Shown here piece after piece: positions 10,727-21,289 of a DNA stretch of 64,000 nt. Both the position numbers and the translations under genes were made by a program. Origin of the DNA: Pontederia crassipes (taxonomy: Eukaryota; Streptophyta; Magnoliopsida; Commelinales; Pontederiaceae); NCBI GenBank assembly GCA_030549335.1, contig CM060198.1:57546771-57610770 (forward strand), given 5' to 3'. The first letter of the stretch is position 1; each line of letters begins with the position of its first letter. The notes beneath the pieces are model-generated. The model had not been told where the DNA came from and did no database searches. It saw nothing but the letters and a program-made list of their open reading frames with translations.

Positions 10727-12409
10727 CTATTCCAAGTCATACTGCATGGTTATTCTCTCCATAGTATTTCGGGTAACAGCCTTTTTCAGATGCAGCTCCT
10801 TCAACACATCAGCCGCTAAATCTATCTCATCCTCATGAGCAATTCCTTCAACTAGTATTGTGTATGTTGTCTCATTTGGCATGTAACCTTTATTGATCAT
10901 CGTCTCGTAAATATCGAGTGCCAAATCCGTTCTCTGTGCTTTGCATAGTCCAAGAATAAGAGCATTATAGTTGTCTATATCAGGCCTGTTACCATTTTCC
11001 TCCATTATCTCAAAAATCTCCATGGCCTCATCCAGCATGCCCTCCATGCAGAGACCTCTGATCAGGGATGAATTGGTGTAGGAATCCGGATTGAAGCCGT
11101 GCATTGTCATCTCATCTAACAACCGGAAAGCGGCGAAAGTGTTTCCTTTCTTGCACAAGAAAGAGATAACATTCCTGCAGAACTCATGCATGTTAGCATT
11201 TTGCTTCTCCCCTAGATTCTGGAGTATGGAAAAAGTCTCTTTCACCTTTCCTTCCTCACAAAGGACAGCGATTGCATTATAAGTCCCCTCGTTAGGTTCA
11301 CAGTTTCTATGCATCATCATGTCCAGACAATTAAGCACCAGGTCCAATTTCCCCTCCTTGCAGTAACGGGCTATTATGGGATTGTAGCTTGCAGCTACAG
11401 GGTTGAATCCATTCCTTTCCATCTCCTCCAAGATGTCGAGTGCTTGTTCCGTGCGTCCATTAAAAGAAAGAGAACCTATCAAGATATTGTATGTGATGAT
11501 ACTGGGAGCACAGTCCCTATCGCCCATCTCTGCCAGTAGCACCTCTGCCTCCTCCCATCTGCCTTCATAACACAAGCTCCTCAACAAGATGTTATAGCTA
11601 ACAACATTAGGCATGAAGCCTTTTGAAGGCAGCTCTCTGAAGAGTCTTATGGCATCTTCCAACCTGCCCTCCTTGCAGAATCCAGTGAGCAAAACATTGT
11701 AGCTAACCAAATTGGGCCTTCCACCCTTTGATATGATCTCATCCAACAGCTTGACAGCCTCATCTGCTCCTCTCTCCTTGTATGCCGCTTCCAGCAAGAA
11801 CGAGTAAGTGAAAACATTCGGTATCAAGCCCCTCTGCATCAACCTCTCCAAAAGTTGCAAACTTTGCTGCAAATTCCCATGGATGCAGAGCCCCCTGACT
11901 AGAGAATTGTAGGTAATGGTTGTTGGAGGACACCCGTACTCTTCCATTTTGTCGACCAGCTGCATGGCATACCCAACATTGCCTCTCTTGCACAACTGAT
12001 TCACCAAGAACGTGTAGGTAGAGGAATCCGGGGTGACCCCGGCAGAGACCATCAGCTCCATGACCCTAACAGCCTTTCTAATCTTACTCAGCTTGCAGAG
12101 ATCGTACAGGAGCTGCGTCGCCTGCGCGGCGTCGGGCTTCTGCCCTTTGCCGACCATGTACTCCAAATGCAGGAACGCGTCGTGCAGCCTGAGGTCTTTG
12201 CCTCTCGAGTCAGTCTTCCCGTTTTTCCAGTTCGGAAGAGAAAAGGCGGCATCTTTGGGGGCAATGGAGATAGGGGACGATGCTAAGACCTTGGATAGCC
12301 CCTTGCTGAGCGAGAAAACCGGGAGGTTCTGGAGATGGGAGGAAGGGAAGCATGTCCGGCTCCTGGAGGAGTTCGGGAGGGGAGAAATGGAACGAAGCAG
12401 GGATGCCAT
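10727..12409 (-). CDS. P-class pentatricopeptide repeat protein, predicted plastid
   Basis: A 560-residue intronless gene. Residues 1 to about 55 are rich in Ser, Leu and Arg with few acids, fitting an organelle transit peptide. From about residue 95 to 545 there are about 13 tandem PPR units of 35 residues, each with the typical 'TYN.L..GLCK.G....A' pattern (TYTFLVNQLCKRG, TYNSLVRGLCIHG, SYNVLLTGFCKEG, TYNILIGSLSFNG). PPR proteins bind organelle RNA, one repeat per base, and act in splicing, end-processing or stability. There is no E, DYW or SMR domain, so it is a plain P-type protein. The repeat around 'TYNAIAVLCEEG' is one residue short. The overall pattern resembles Arabidopsis At1g79080. 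The RNA target cannot be read from the sequence here. Confidence 0.93.
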   Translation of the reverse strand: MASLLRSISPLPNSSRSRTCFPSSHLQNLPVFSLSKGLSKVLASSPISIAPKDAAFSLPNWKNGKTDSRGKDLRLHDAFLHLEYMVGKGQKPDAAQATQLLYDLCKLSKIRKAVRVMELMVSAGVTPDSSTYTFLVNQLCKRGNVGYAMQLVDKMEEYGCPPTTITYNSLVRGLCIHGNLQQSLQLLERLMQRGLIPNVFTYSFLLEAAYKERGADEAVKLLDEIISKGGRPNLVSYNVLLTGFCKEGRLEDAIRLFRELPSKGFMPNVVSYNILLRSLCYEGRWEEAEVLLAEMGDRDCAPSIITYNILIGSLSFNGRTEQALDILEEMERNGFNPVAASYNPIIARYCKEGKLDLVLNCLDMMMHRNCEPNEGTYNAIAVLCEEGKVKETFSILQNLGEKQNANMHEFCRNVISFLCKKGNTFAAFRLLDEMTMHGFNPDSYTNSSLIRGLCMEGMLDEAMEIFEIMEENGNRPDIDNYNALILGLCKAQRTDLALDIYETMINKGYMPNETTYTILVEGIAHEDEIDLAADVLKELHLKKAVTRNTMERITMQYDLE

Positions 12410-12439
12410 GACCTTATCCTTGACGTTTCAGGCATAAAC

Positions 12440-13864
12440 TTTTAGAAAAATCAGAACTTTTCATGGGATAATCTACAAATTCCTCTACTTTCCGAGGCAG
12501 AGGGCGCGAGGAACCGAGAGAAAAAAGAAAAAAAGAAAAAAGATGAGATCTTTATGGATACAAAGAGGGGTGTGGGTAGTGGGGAACCTTAATAGAGTTG
12601 GCTATTGTTTGCTCTCTCTGGTAGTATACTGTTGCTTCCTTCTGGGGTGCTTTATCTGCACGAGAAGAGAGAGGAAGAAGAAGGCGAGCACAGGACGAGC
12701 GCCTCATCCGAAGTGCTTCAATGCCAACCAAAAGATTTATACACAGAATATATGACTCTCTCTATCTATTTATCCATTTAATTAATTTTAAATACATTTT
12801 TAAAGTAAAAAAAAGAAAATAAACTGGACAGGTGACTTTTGGGGGGATAAATATCAAGATATTAAAAAAAACGGAAAATAAAAAAAAATTTGGGTGAGAG
12901 AATGAGAACTTTTTTTGTATTTTTTAAGATTCCATTTTGGTGCTTGTGGTAAAAAGAAATTTGCTCAACGAAAATAAAATAATATAAGAAAATAGTTCCA
13001 TTTTCTTAGGGGGTGTAAAAAAATCCGATCAACTCGAGAAACTTATTGAGTTTGAAAAAAATTGAATAAAGAAAAATAAAAAAATTATGAACTGAAATAT
13101 GATTTAAAATAATTTTTAATAAATTAAAATCATTAAAATTAGAATTAAATCCGAAAAATTATAGAATCCGTGGAGCTCATTTTTTATAATTATTTATTTG
13201 TATTATTAATTCATAAGTTATCCGTTTTTTAAGTATACATACAATAATTTTTGTATAAAATTTCATACTTTCCTATCTCATTATTGAATTTTAATTTGAT
13301 AACTTTAAAAATTTAAAAGCATATTTTATATTTAATATAAAATTAAATACTTTTATATTAATTAATTTATTATATGTTTTTAGAATATAATTATATAAAA
13401 ATAAGACCTCAAAAGAATTGACTCGTTAGAGAATGTTCTTTATCTTTTAAAATAATTTTAAAATAATTTTTTATTTAAAAAATATTCAAACAATAATGAA
13501 TAATTTTTTTAATCGAAAATCTGTCCCACCCTGAACTATTTTCACCCCAACCCCTACATTTTCTGGTTGCTAAATCTCTCACAAAAAAGTATTTATATTT
13601 TTTATTTGAATTTTAGACCGTAATGAAACGTAAGGAAGTGCACTGTTTGTTTGCCTTGTTTCAAAAAAAAAATGTCTTAAATCTATTTACATTAAAAAGT
13701 ATTAGTTGATTTATTTTGTTCCGATTAAAACCTTTTTTTGTGCCATGATTTTAGAGTAAATTAAAAACTATAACGTGCATATGAACAGTGAAATGAGTTT
13801 CGTATATGAATGTATGATCACAATATTTCAAATAGTGACGCTATGTTATATATAAATATAAAAA
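12440..13864. other. PPR promoter side, then AT-rich intergenic DNA
   Basis: 12410-12560 should hold the 5' UTR and promoter of the minus-strand PPR gene. No TATA box stands out. A plus-strand frame at 12543-12755 has hydrophobic stretches but no homology I recognise and lies in probable promoter DNA. The rest, to about 13860, is very AT-rich and featureless. Confidence 0.4.
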
Positions 13865-14760
13865 GGATCATTTTCATAAACCACTCTTAAATTATCATGA
13901 TTTTCTTATTTTTTTTGAATTATTAAATTATCACAATTTTTTAATTTATTCATTCTCTCGACTTCTCTCATCTTTTTTGTTAATTTTATTTTTTTTATTT
14001 ATGAAAAATCAAAATTATCCATTTTCTCATCTCTTTTAATATTTAAAACAAAAAAGAAAAAAACACGGGGTCGTCTTCCAGGGGTTTCAATGATTGGCGG
14101 GAGGAACTTCGCCTCCGCCGCCCACAAGGTGAAGCTACTCGCAACCTCCTCCCCCTTGTTCGGTGATCTTCGAGGACTCGTCGACGCGTAGGGGGTCGCC
14201 CCCAACTGCGACGACGCGCGTAAAGGGGTCACCCCCTGCTACGACTGGCGATGTCGCAGTAGGAGGGCGACCCCCCGGATCATCCCCTGCTACGACTATT
14301 GCGGTTGTCGTTGGTCACAGCAGGGGACGACCCCCCCTTTCCTCCTGCACGCAAGCGCCGACCGCGCACAAAGGGAAGGGGGGCACCCCCTCTGCGACGC
14401 CGACGATGGTTGCAGCGGAAGGCAACACCCCCCTTTCCTCTTGCGCGCAAATGTCGGCCGCACACAGGGGAAAGGCCCCCCCCCCCGTCCGTGATGAAAG
14501 TGGCAGTCATAACAGGGAGGGCGACCCCTTTCCCCCCTGTTCGCAGGCGCTGGCTCGCGCAGGGGCGACGTCGCAGCAACAGGGCGATCCCTTGCTGCGA
14601 CCGCCGGGGTGGTGAACCCCTCTCTCTGCGCGCGCCGACGCAATATGTTGTGATTTTTTGTCAAAAAATGCTAAACTATCGCGAGCAATATGTTTATATT
14701 GAAAATATATGAACGAGAGAGTAATTTGTCTAATATATGAAGGACAATCACATCTTGAGT
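13865..14760. mobile_element. Degenerate AT-arm / GC-core repeat element
   Basis: A 560-bp block (about 14080-14640) of extreme GC content sits abruptly in AT-rich DNA. It contains repeated palindromic units such as GGGGTCACCCCCTGCTACGAC and GGGCGACCCCCCGGATCATCCCCTGCTACGAC. The AT-rich left flank from 13865 (GGATCATTTTC...CTTAAATTATCATGATTTT) resembles the left arm of the element at 20316 (GGATTATTTTC...CTTAAATTATCGCGATTTT). Open frames here on both strands arise from low-complexity GC repeats and are not genes. The right arm is too diverged to place. Confidence 0.5.
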
Positions 14761-15590
14761 TTATATTTAATTAATGTTAGTTAATTTTTTAATCAGGGCA
14801 TAAATATTATAGTGCGAAGGGCAATGAAAGTTCCCACCTTTATCCTACATACTTCCATTTTCTATCAAGCACTGCATAGCAACACTTTTCCTAATTAATG
14901 AACTGTTAATTTATCAATCGAACACACACGCGCACACAAAACTAAACATGTTAAATGAAATATAAAAAAAGGCATTATTATAATTCTTGGATGGACGTCT
15001 CTAATGCCACTTCATAAATTATTATTGTAACTTTAAATATTTGTCGCTTTATTTTATTAGTGATGAATATTTTTATTCTCGTATAATAAAATGAAATGAC
15101 TAATATTGAGGATGTTTTGACAATGTTAATAAGTAGGCAAAAATTATTTATAAGTTATTTTACTCTTAAGTAAATATTTTAAAAATTAAATCTTTATTTT
15201 ATCAAATTTTAAACAGTGGACCATGATTTAATTTTTTTTACTCACGAGTGATTTGGTCAAACTAGGTTTAGTGAATTAAATATTTTGTAAATTAATATTG
15301 AGATAGATATATTAGATCATATAATTATGATATTTTTATGTATGCATTATGATTAAAATTAAATTAAATTTTAGTCTACATATTGAGAGGGTAAATAATT
15401 TTTAGTTTATATATTTACTTATTTAGAGGGCGTTTGAGCTTTTTACCTATATAATAAAATAAAATATATTATAAAATAGTACAAAATTTATCATTAATAA
15501 TTTTGTCTTATCTTTTAAAAGAATAATTGTATTATAATTTTGCCAAGGAATTATTGATACGATCAAACTGTTTTATTTTTCGTGGTGAGA
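14761..15590. other. AT-rich intergenic stretch before the isomerase-like gene
   Basis: No gene or complete repeat is recognisable. It ends at the TATA box of the next gene. Confidence 0.4.
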
Positions 15591-15599
15591 TATAAATAG
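15591..15599 (+). promoter_or_regulatory. TATA box of the ribose-5-phosphate isomerase-like gene
   Basis: TATAAATAG, about 50 bases upstream of the ATG at 15649. This leaves a short 5' UTR of roughly 20-30 bases if transcription starts about 30 bases downstream of the box. Confidence 0.6.
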
Positions 15600-15648
15600 A
15601 TCCTATGTGGGATTTGGATAACTGGGGACGAGGAGCACACCAAAGCCA

Positions 15649-18600
15649 ATGGCCCTTAATGCAGCAGCAACAACAGCAGCAGCAGCATTAGGCGCCTGCC
15701 TCCCTTCCTCCGCCTTGCGGCCTCACCTCCTCCGCCGGAGCATTCCTCCCGTTGGCGTCCATCCGGCCAGGCGCAGGAATCTAAAGCTTCTAGCTCGGGC
15801 GAAGGCTCCCATGGCGTGCTCGGCCGACGGCGCTCTCGGCCTCCTCGAAGCTGCCAAGCTTGCAGTTAAGCGGGGGAAAAAAAGAAAATCCCATTTGTTC
15901 CGTCTTTTCTTCTTCTGTATTCGTTGCAAAATGATTGGATCGCGATTGATAGGGGAAGAGGAATAGTTTTTGCTTGTTGTTATCCGGCGTTGATGTGTTC
16001 CTTGTCATCTACGCGCAGGTGGATAAGTATGTGAAGAACGGGATGGTGGTGGGACTGGGAACTGGTCGCGCCTCCGCCTTGGCCATACAGCACTTGGGTC
16101 GACAGCTGCGAGAGGGAGCACTCAAGGACATCGTTGGGATCCCCATGTGAGTTCAGATTCATCGAATCTTGCAGCGTACCTTCTGTACCTTCTGTTAATC
16201 TTTATTGCTAGATGTAAAACTTTGGAAATTTTGGGCAACTGCTACTAAGTAACATGGTCCCGTTGCTTTGCAATTTCTTCATCAATATGTAACATGATCT
16301 GCTTAATTGGCAAATTCTCCATCAATGTATAAGCTTTAGCGTGTTCTCTCATCGATTTTCATTTCAATGAGGGAAAGATAGAATAAAGGATTATATGTAG
16401 CATGAATATAAGAAAACTCATTTTCTTATCCAAAACATGTTAGAAATCTATCAACAAAAAATAGATTTCTTGAATATGAATTAATTATGGTTAGAAATCC
16501 TTTTATAGAATAAATAATTAATCTTCTTAACCATAATGAATATCAACAATTGTATATAAATAAATGCGGAATAAAACATATACCTCCGACCATTGATATT
16601 CGTAGAACGAATTTATTTTGAATATTAACTCACAAAGAAAAGATCGAGGAGATCTTCCTCGCTTTTGCCAAATCTATAGATGGTATATGAATTTGATTTT
16701 GGGAAGCGTGAGACTCCTTTTGCCATTTGTTGGCTTAAATACATATGAATCATCCTTTTCACCATCAAAAAATGTAATTCATGTTCATAACTTTGTCTTC
16801 AATAATGAAAACACATAAATGAGGTTTGAGTTAAAATAGTCAAAGAATGAAAGTAAAAGTAAACGGATCAATTGTAAGGTAAGAAATCTTTCTTAACATT
16901 TTATAATTAATGTTAAGAAAGTTATCCATATTTCTGACATTCTCCCACTTGATCCTTATACTTTTATCCGAATGTTCAATCTTTATTCTTTATGAAAAAA
17001 TAAAATACATGAAATCATGGCGATATGTTATCATAATTGAATAATATCTTTCATGTATTACTTTGTATTTTAATTCTTCCAAAAAACCTCATTTAAACTT
17101 TATGAAATAAACCTTATGTTCATTTCGAGTCCAACATTTATAAGTTATTCTCCTCAAAATGTATACTTCCAAATGAGAAATAACTTTATTCAAACAACAA
17201 AAGCTTCTTCATAGACCAAAAGTCTATTCAACTACTGCATAATGGAATCAAGTCCCATTTTATTTACATGACCATTGAAATTCTTTGGTGGCATGTCTTT
17301 TGTTAAAGGATCAACTAACATTGACGCAGTGTTAATATGTTCAATGATCACTTCTTTATCTTTGACATGTTGCCTTAGAGCTCTATATTTAATGTCAATG
17401 AATTTGTCTCGACCACCATTTTTGTCATTATTGACTAAACATTGCAACTGAGTTATCACAATATATTCTTAATGTCTTAGATATAGAATTTATAATCCTA
17501 AGCCCCGATATGAAACTCTTTAACCATATACCATGTAACGTTGCCTCAAAACAAGAAACAAACTCAGCCTTCATAGTAGAAGTAGTAACCAATTTTTGTT
17601 TGGCACATATCCATGTTATGGCTCCACCAGCAAGCAAAAAAATGTATCCTAATGTCGATTTACGTGAATCAACACAACCTGCAAAGTCTGAATATGCCTC
17701 TCAAAGTGGCTTAACATATTTATTGCTGTCCTAGAGTGGCTAACATATTTATTGCTTATCATTCTGAGCCTAATCTTGATTCATTTGATGTCCCTGTCTT
17801 ACAAATTGCTAATATGCCTCTGAAACTGGCTAACATGTTTATTGCTGTCCTAGAGTTGCAGGTCTGTCTTTAGTGCAAGTGAAGCAGCTAAAGCTGGAAT
17901 TCCACTTGACAATTATCAAGATTCTCTTCAAGTGTGCTCAAATTCTTATTGTCAAATATCTTGGTTGCTTTTGTGTTGGTTTTTGTGAGTATTTCATGTT
18001 TTGTGCTATTCCTTGACCAAGCATAAAGACAAGAGTGTCACAATTGTGTCATTGTATCTTTGCCATTGTAAACTTTCAATTGAAAAGTTGATGGAGTTGG
18101 TTGACAATGATCCAGATTGACTTTGCATTTGATGATGCTGATATAATTGAAGAGGAAACACTACGTGCGATAGTTGGACGAAGGAGATTGGACGTCGGGG
18201 AGTCTATACTTCAAGAAAAGGCCAGTAGACCGTTTCATATCGATTAAAGAAATCAATTTCTACAACTGCAAGTCAGTGGAATTTGTTTCGGACAATCTCT
18301 TACCTCCAATGAGGAACTAACAGCCATATATTTTTAACGATTTGAGTTCTGCAGAAGTTTTAACACAGTGCATATTTTCCTTTTGCAGTCAATTGTAAAA
18401 AAAGCTGGTAAACTTGCTTTCATCATTTCTGAGAACCAATACACAAAGGATCTTGATGGATCTGTTCCAGTCCTAGTCAATGGTGTATGTTGAATGTGTA
18501 ATCGCCAAACAGAATACCTCTCTCTTGCTTTTAGCCAACAATGGTCAGTAATTTGTTTTCAGGGTAATTGGATGGAAACAGCTGAAGTGATAGATGATTT

Positions 18601-19953
18601 ATTTCTGGGCGACGCTGAGGTTGGCCATTTTATGAAAATAGTTTCATGTTCCTTCTTGAACTTTGTAGTTGAAATATGGATGGCTATTCTTCAAATAGGT
18701 GTCTTAATCTGTTTTGAATTTTTAGTTCACATCCTTATGTCATTCCTGACTTAAAATTCTGAAGGTCTGGAGAAGACCAACTTCTGGACATGCAGATCCG
18801 TTGGGAGGTGACTTCCCCTTGGTCACTAAGGAAGGCCATTTCGTACTTGATGTCATATTTACTTCTCCCATAGTTGATCTAGGTAAGCATCTTTTCCTAA
18901 TATAGTATGCCCATTTGATAAGCTTCATATATAACTATCATTTTAAGGCAGATCTAGCAACTTGAACACATGTGATGCTAGAAAATGTTCTTGTGGTCTT
19001 GCTCAGGCAATGTTGTTATTTTATCGATAAATTCATTTTCCTATTTTGCAATCCCATTCATGTTGAGAATCTGAAAATCCGACAAGGCAAAACTGTAATT
19101 TGTGAATATTTGTCTCGATCCATAGATCCATAGAATTATAATGAATTTCTTTAAACATGTAACTGGATGATAGGATAAAAGTGGAGTTTCCAATAGAAGT
19201 ACTTGACAGATATTAACCATACATAACTTATGAGACTACTAAGTTAACTAGTTGGCAACCATCTTTGTAAGATAAATGCAGCATTTTGGTGGAGGAAGCT
19301 CCACGAAAATTCAACCATATGCAATAAACAGAAATTAAGAATTGACAACTCTGAAATCTCATGCATATATGTATTTTATTGCCGTGATATTAAAATCTGC
19401 ATTATTGTTTGATAAAGGAAAGAGGTTTCCCTATCTTTCCTAATTTAAGAAACCATTCCAAACTCAGGTTTCCTCTTCTGATTGATCTTTTCCCACCTGT
19501 GTCTTTTATATGTTCTTTTGCAGGTCAAGTAGCTGAAAGCCTGAACAAAATTGACGGTGTCGTTGATCATGGAATAATATGTGGCATTCCGTGGGTTTCC
19601 TTTAACCTCTCCTCTTTTTCAACCATTTGCTTCACAATTTTACAGCAATCTACAGGCAAAAAGTTTCTTATTAAATCACCATCAAGCTTTTAGAAGCAAA
19701 GAGCTGAATTTTACATACTAAACTAAGATTATAATCATAGAAACTCTTAAACAGGGTGATTTTCGATATACCAGCCCAATAATATGCCAGTGCACTTCAT
19801 ACATCACCACTAGTATAACTTCAAACTTCAAGAGATAAAATTGTAGTCCTTCCATTCATTCAATCTTGCAGATGCACAGTGGTTATTGCTTCAAAGAATG
19901 GAGTGGACATTGCTGACAACTTGTTGAAGGACCCAGTTATTGATAGCTTATGA
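15649..19953 (+). CDS. Plastid ribose-5-phosphate isomerase-like protein (RpiA family)
   Basis: RpiA enzymes interconvert ribose-5-phosphate and ribulose-5-phosphate. Nine exons give 939 bases, 312 codons plus stop: 15649-15864, 16019-16146, 17862-17931, 18116-18220, 18389-18484, 18563-18619, 18765-18882, 19524-19590, 19872-19953. The N-terminus (Ala/Arg-rich, no acids for ~55 residues) fits a plastid transit peptide. The phosphate-binding loop is visible as 'VGLGTGRAS', followed by 'IDFAFDDADIIEE', 'ADPLGGDFPLVT' and 'VDHGII'. The canonical DGADE and KGGG catalytic stretches are changed to DDADIIEE and GRRRLDVGES, so activity is uncertain. It resembles the divergent Arabidopsis protein annotated as probable isomerase 4. 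Intron 2 carries a Copia remnant. Intron 4 appears to use a GC donor (AAG|GCCAGT), the only junction that keeps 'LQEK-SIVKKAG' in frame. Confidence 0.9.
16438..17700 (-). mobile_element. Truncated Ty1/Copia retrotransposon, 3' part with LTR
   Basis: A 502-bp LTR lies at 16438-16939 (TG...CA ends, TGTTAGAAATC / ATTTCTGACA). Next to it at about 16940-16953 is a purine-rich tract, AAGTGGGAGAAT on the minus strand, typical of the Copia polypurine primer. Minus-strand frames at 17232-17700 match Copia RNase H: 'DSRKSTLGYIFLLAGGA', 'STMKAEFVSCFEA', 'IYCDN', 'HINTASMLVDPLTK'. A stop or frameshift separates the two halves. The element breaks off near 17695, so the integrase and reverse transcriptase are absent. 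It sits antisense in intron 2 of the isomerase-like gene. Confidence 0.88.
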
Positions 19954-20273
19954 TCGGGCATGCATGTTGGACTTTGAAGCTGCCTGACATGATGAGCAGA
20001 TGTATGTATACAATTGAGACTCAGCGGATGCCCATTTTTTTTACATGAGGCTTACATAAATGTGGAGGAAAAACAAATCGTGTGTATTACTCCTTTCAGA
20101 TTTCTTTTGAAAAGGCATATTATTGTATAAGCACGAATGATTCCTTTTGAAAATGCATGCCACGAAACTAAATGATGATTATTGGCAATGTCTTTTTACC
20201 AAGTAAATAATTTATTTGCATGCCATGAAATAAATGTTAAACAACGTTCTTATGATAACCTGCGACTAAGGGG
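19954..20273. other. 3' flank of the isomerase-like gene
   Basis: Probable 3' UTR and flank. No further feature recognised. Confidence 0.4.
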
Positions 20274-21240
20274 TGGATCCGCTTACCGCGAAGACGTTTG
20301 CCGGTATCTCCCATTGGATTATTTTCTTTAATCACCCTTAAATTATCGCGATTTTTCACATTTAATTTTAAACTACGAACTTTATTTTTTGGATACCTAA
20401 ACAATCGCAATTTTTTCAACTTGATTCTTCCGTCCAATTTCGTCGACTTCTCCGTTATTTTTTATTTTTCGCATTTGTGAAAAGTCAATTATACCTTTAC
20501 TATAAGTGTTACTTTATTTTTGTTAAAATAATATATAATAATAATATAAAAAAGATTGCGGAAGGCGTCGCCCTTCATGTCGCCGGAGCGAAAGGGGGGC
20601 CGGTCCCCCCCCTGAACGAGCTCGCTAGGGGGGCGCCGGTCCCCCCTTTCTCCCTCGCCGTGCGCGAGGAAGAAAAGGAGGGCCAGCGCCCCCCTAACAG
20701 AGCTCGTTCAGGGGGGCGCCACCCCCCTTCTCCCTCGCGCGCAGCGAGGGAGATTAGGGGGGCGCCGGCCCCTTTTCACTTCGGCGACGCTCCTCCGTAG
20801 TCTTTTTTTTTATATTATTATTATATATTATTTTAAGAAAAGTAAGGTAACACTTATAACAAGAGTATAATGGACTTTTCACATATGCAATAAATAAAAA
20901 ATAACAGAAAAATCGATGAAATTTGACGGAAGGATCAAATTGAAAAAATCGCGATAGTTTAAGTACTTAAAAAATGAAGTTGGTAGTTTGATATTAAATA
21001 TGAAAAAATTACGGTAATTTTGGAATAATTTGAGAAAATAACCTTCGATTTAATTATTTTGCGGCCTTTTACGCGTAATGTGGTGGGAGGTAAGCCCACA
21101 CAGGGGATGACCTCAAACCGACGCCGAAGTGCTTTCTGGAGCTTGGATCCGCTCACCGCAGAAATAGTTACCTGCCTCTCCCGTCGGCGAATTTTGGTTC
21201 GATTTAAATTTTTTACGGCATTTTGCGCCTAATGGAGCCA
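20274..21240. repeat. Two tandem units, the first interrupted by an inverted-repeat element
   Basis: The sequence GGATCCGCTTACCGCG...TCTCCCATTGG (20275-20317) reappears as GGATCCGCTCACCGCA...TCTCCCGTCGG (21151-21187). CGATTTAATTATTTTGCGGCCTTTTACGCGTAATG (from about 21046) reappears as CGATTTAAATTTTTTACGGCATTTTGCGCCTAATG (from about 21199). Removing the element at 20316-21043 restores the first unit to the order of the second. The nature of the unit is unknown. Confidence 0.65.
20316..21043. mobile_element. Foldback-like element: ~250-bp inverted repeats around a GC-rich core
   Basis: The left arm (20316-20563) and the reverse complement of the right arm (20793-21043) align almost end to end. 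Shared blocks include TTATTTTCT at the tip, CTATCGCGATTTTTTCAA / CAATCGCAATTTTTTCAA, TCCTTCCGTC / TCTTCCGTCC, GTGAAAAGTC and AAAATAATATATAATAATAA. The arms are AT-rich; the ~230-bp core is very GC-rich and built of repeated palindromic GGGGGGCGCCGGTCCCCCC-type units. It encodes no transposase, so it would be non-autonomous. A target duplication could not be fixed. The family is not one I recognise. Confidence 0.7.
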
Positions 21241-21289
21241 GAGGAAAACGCACTATCGGTGACCTGAAGCCTGAGTGAATGAGGTCTCA

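Noticed and set aside
11760-12437. Open frames on both strands overlapping the PPR gene
   Set aside because: Shadows of the PPR coding sequence in other frames.
14163-14712. Several overlapping open frames on both strands with Arg/Pro/Ala-rich products
   Set aside because: They arise from the low-complexity palindromic GC repeats; all frames are open because stop codons are rare in such DNA. No domain is visible.
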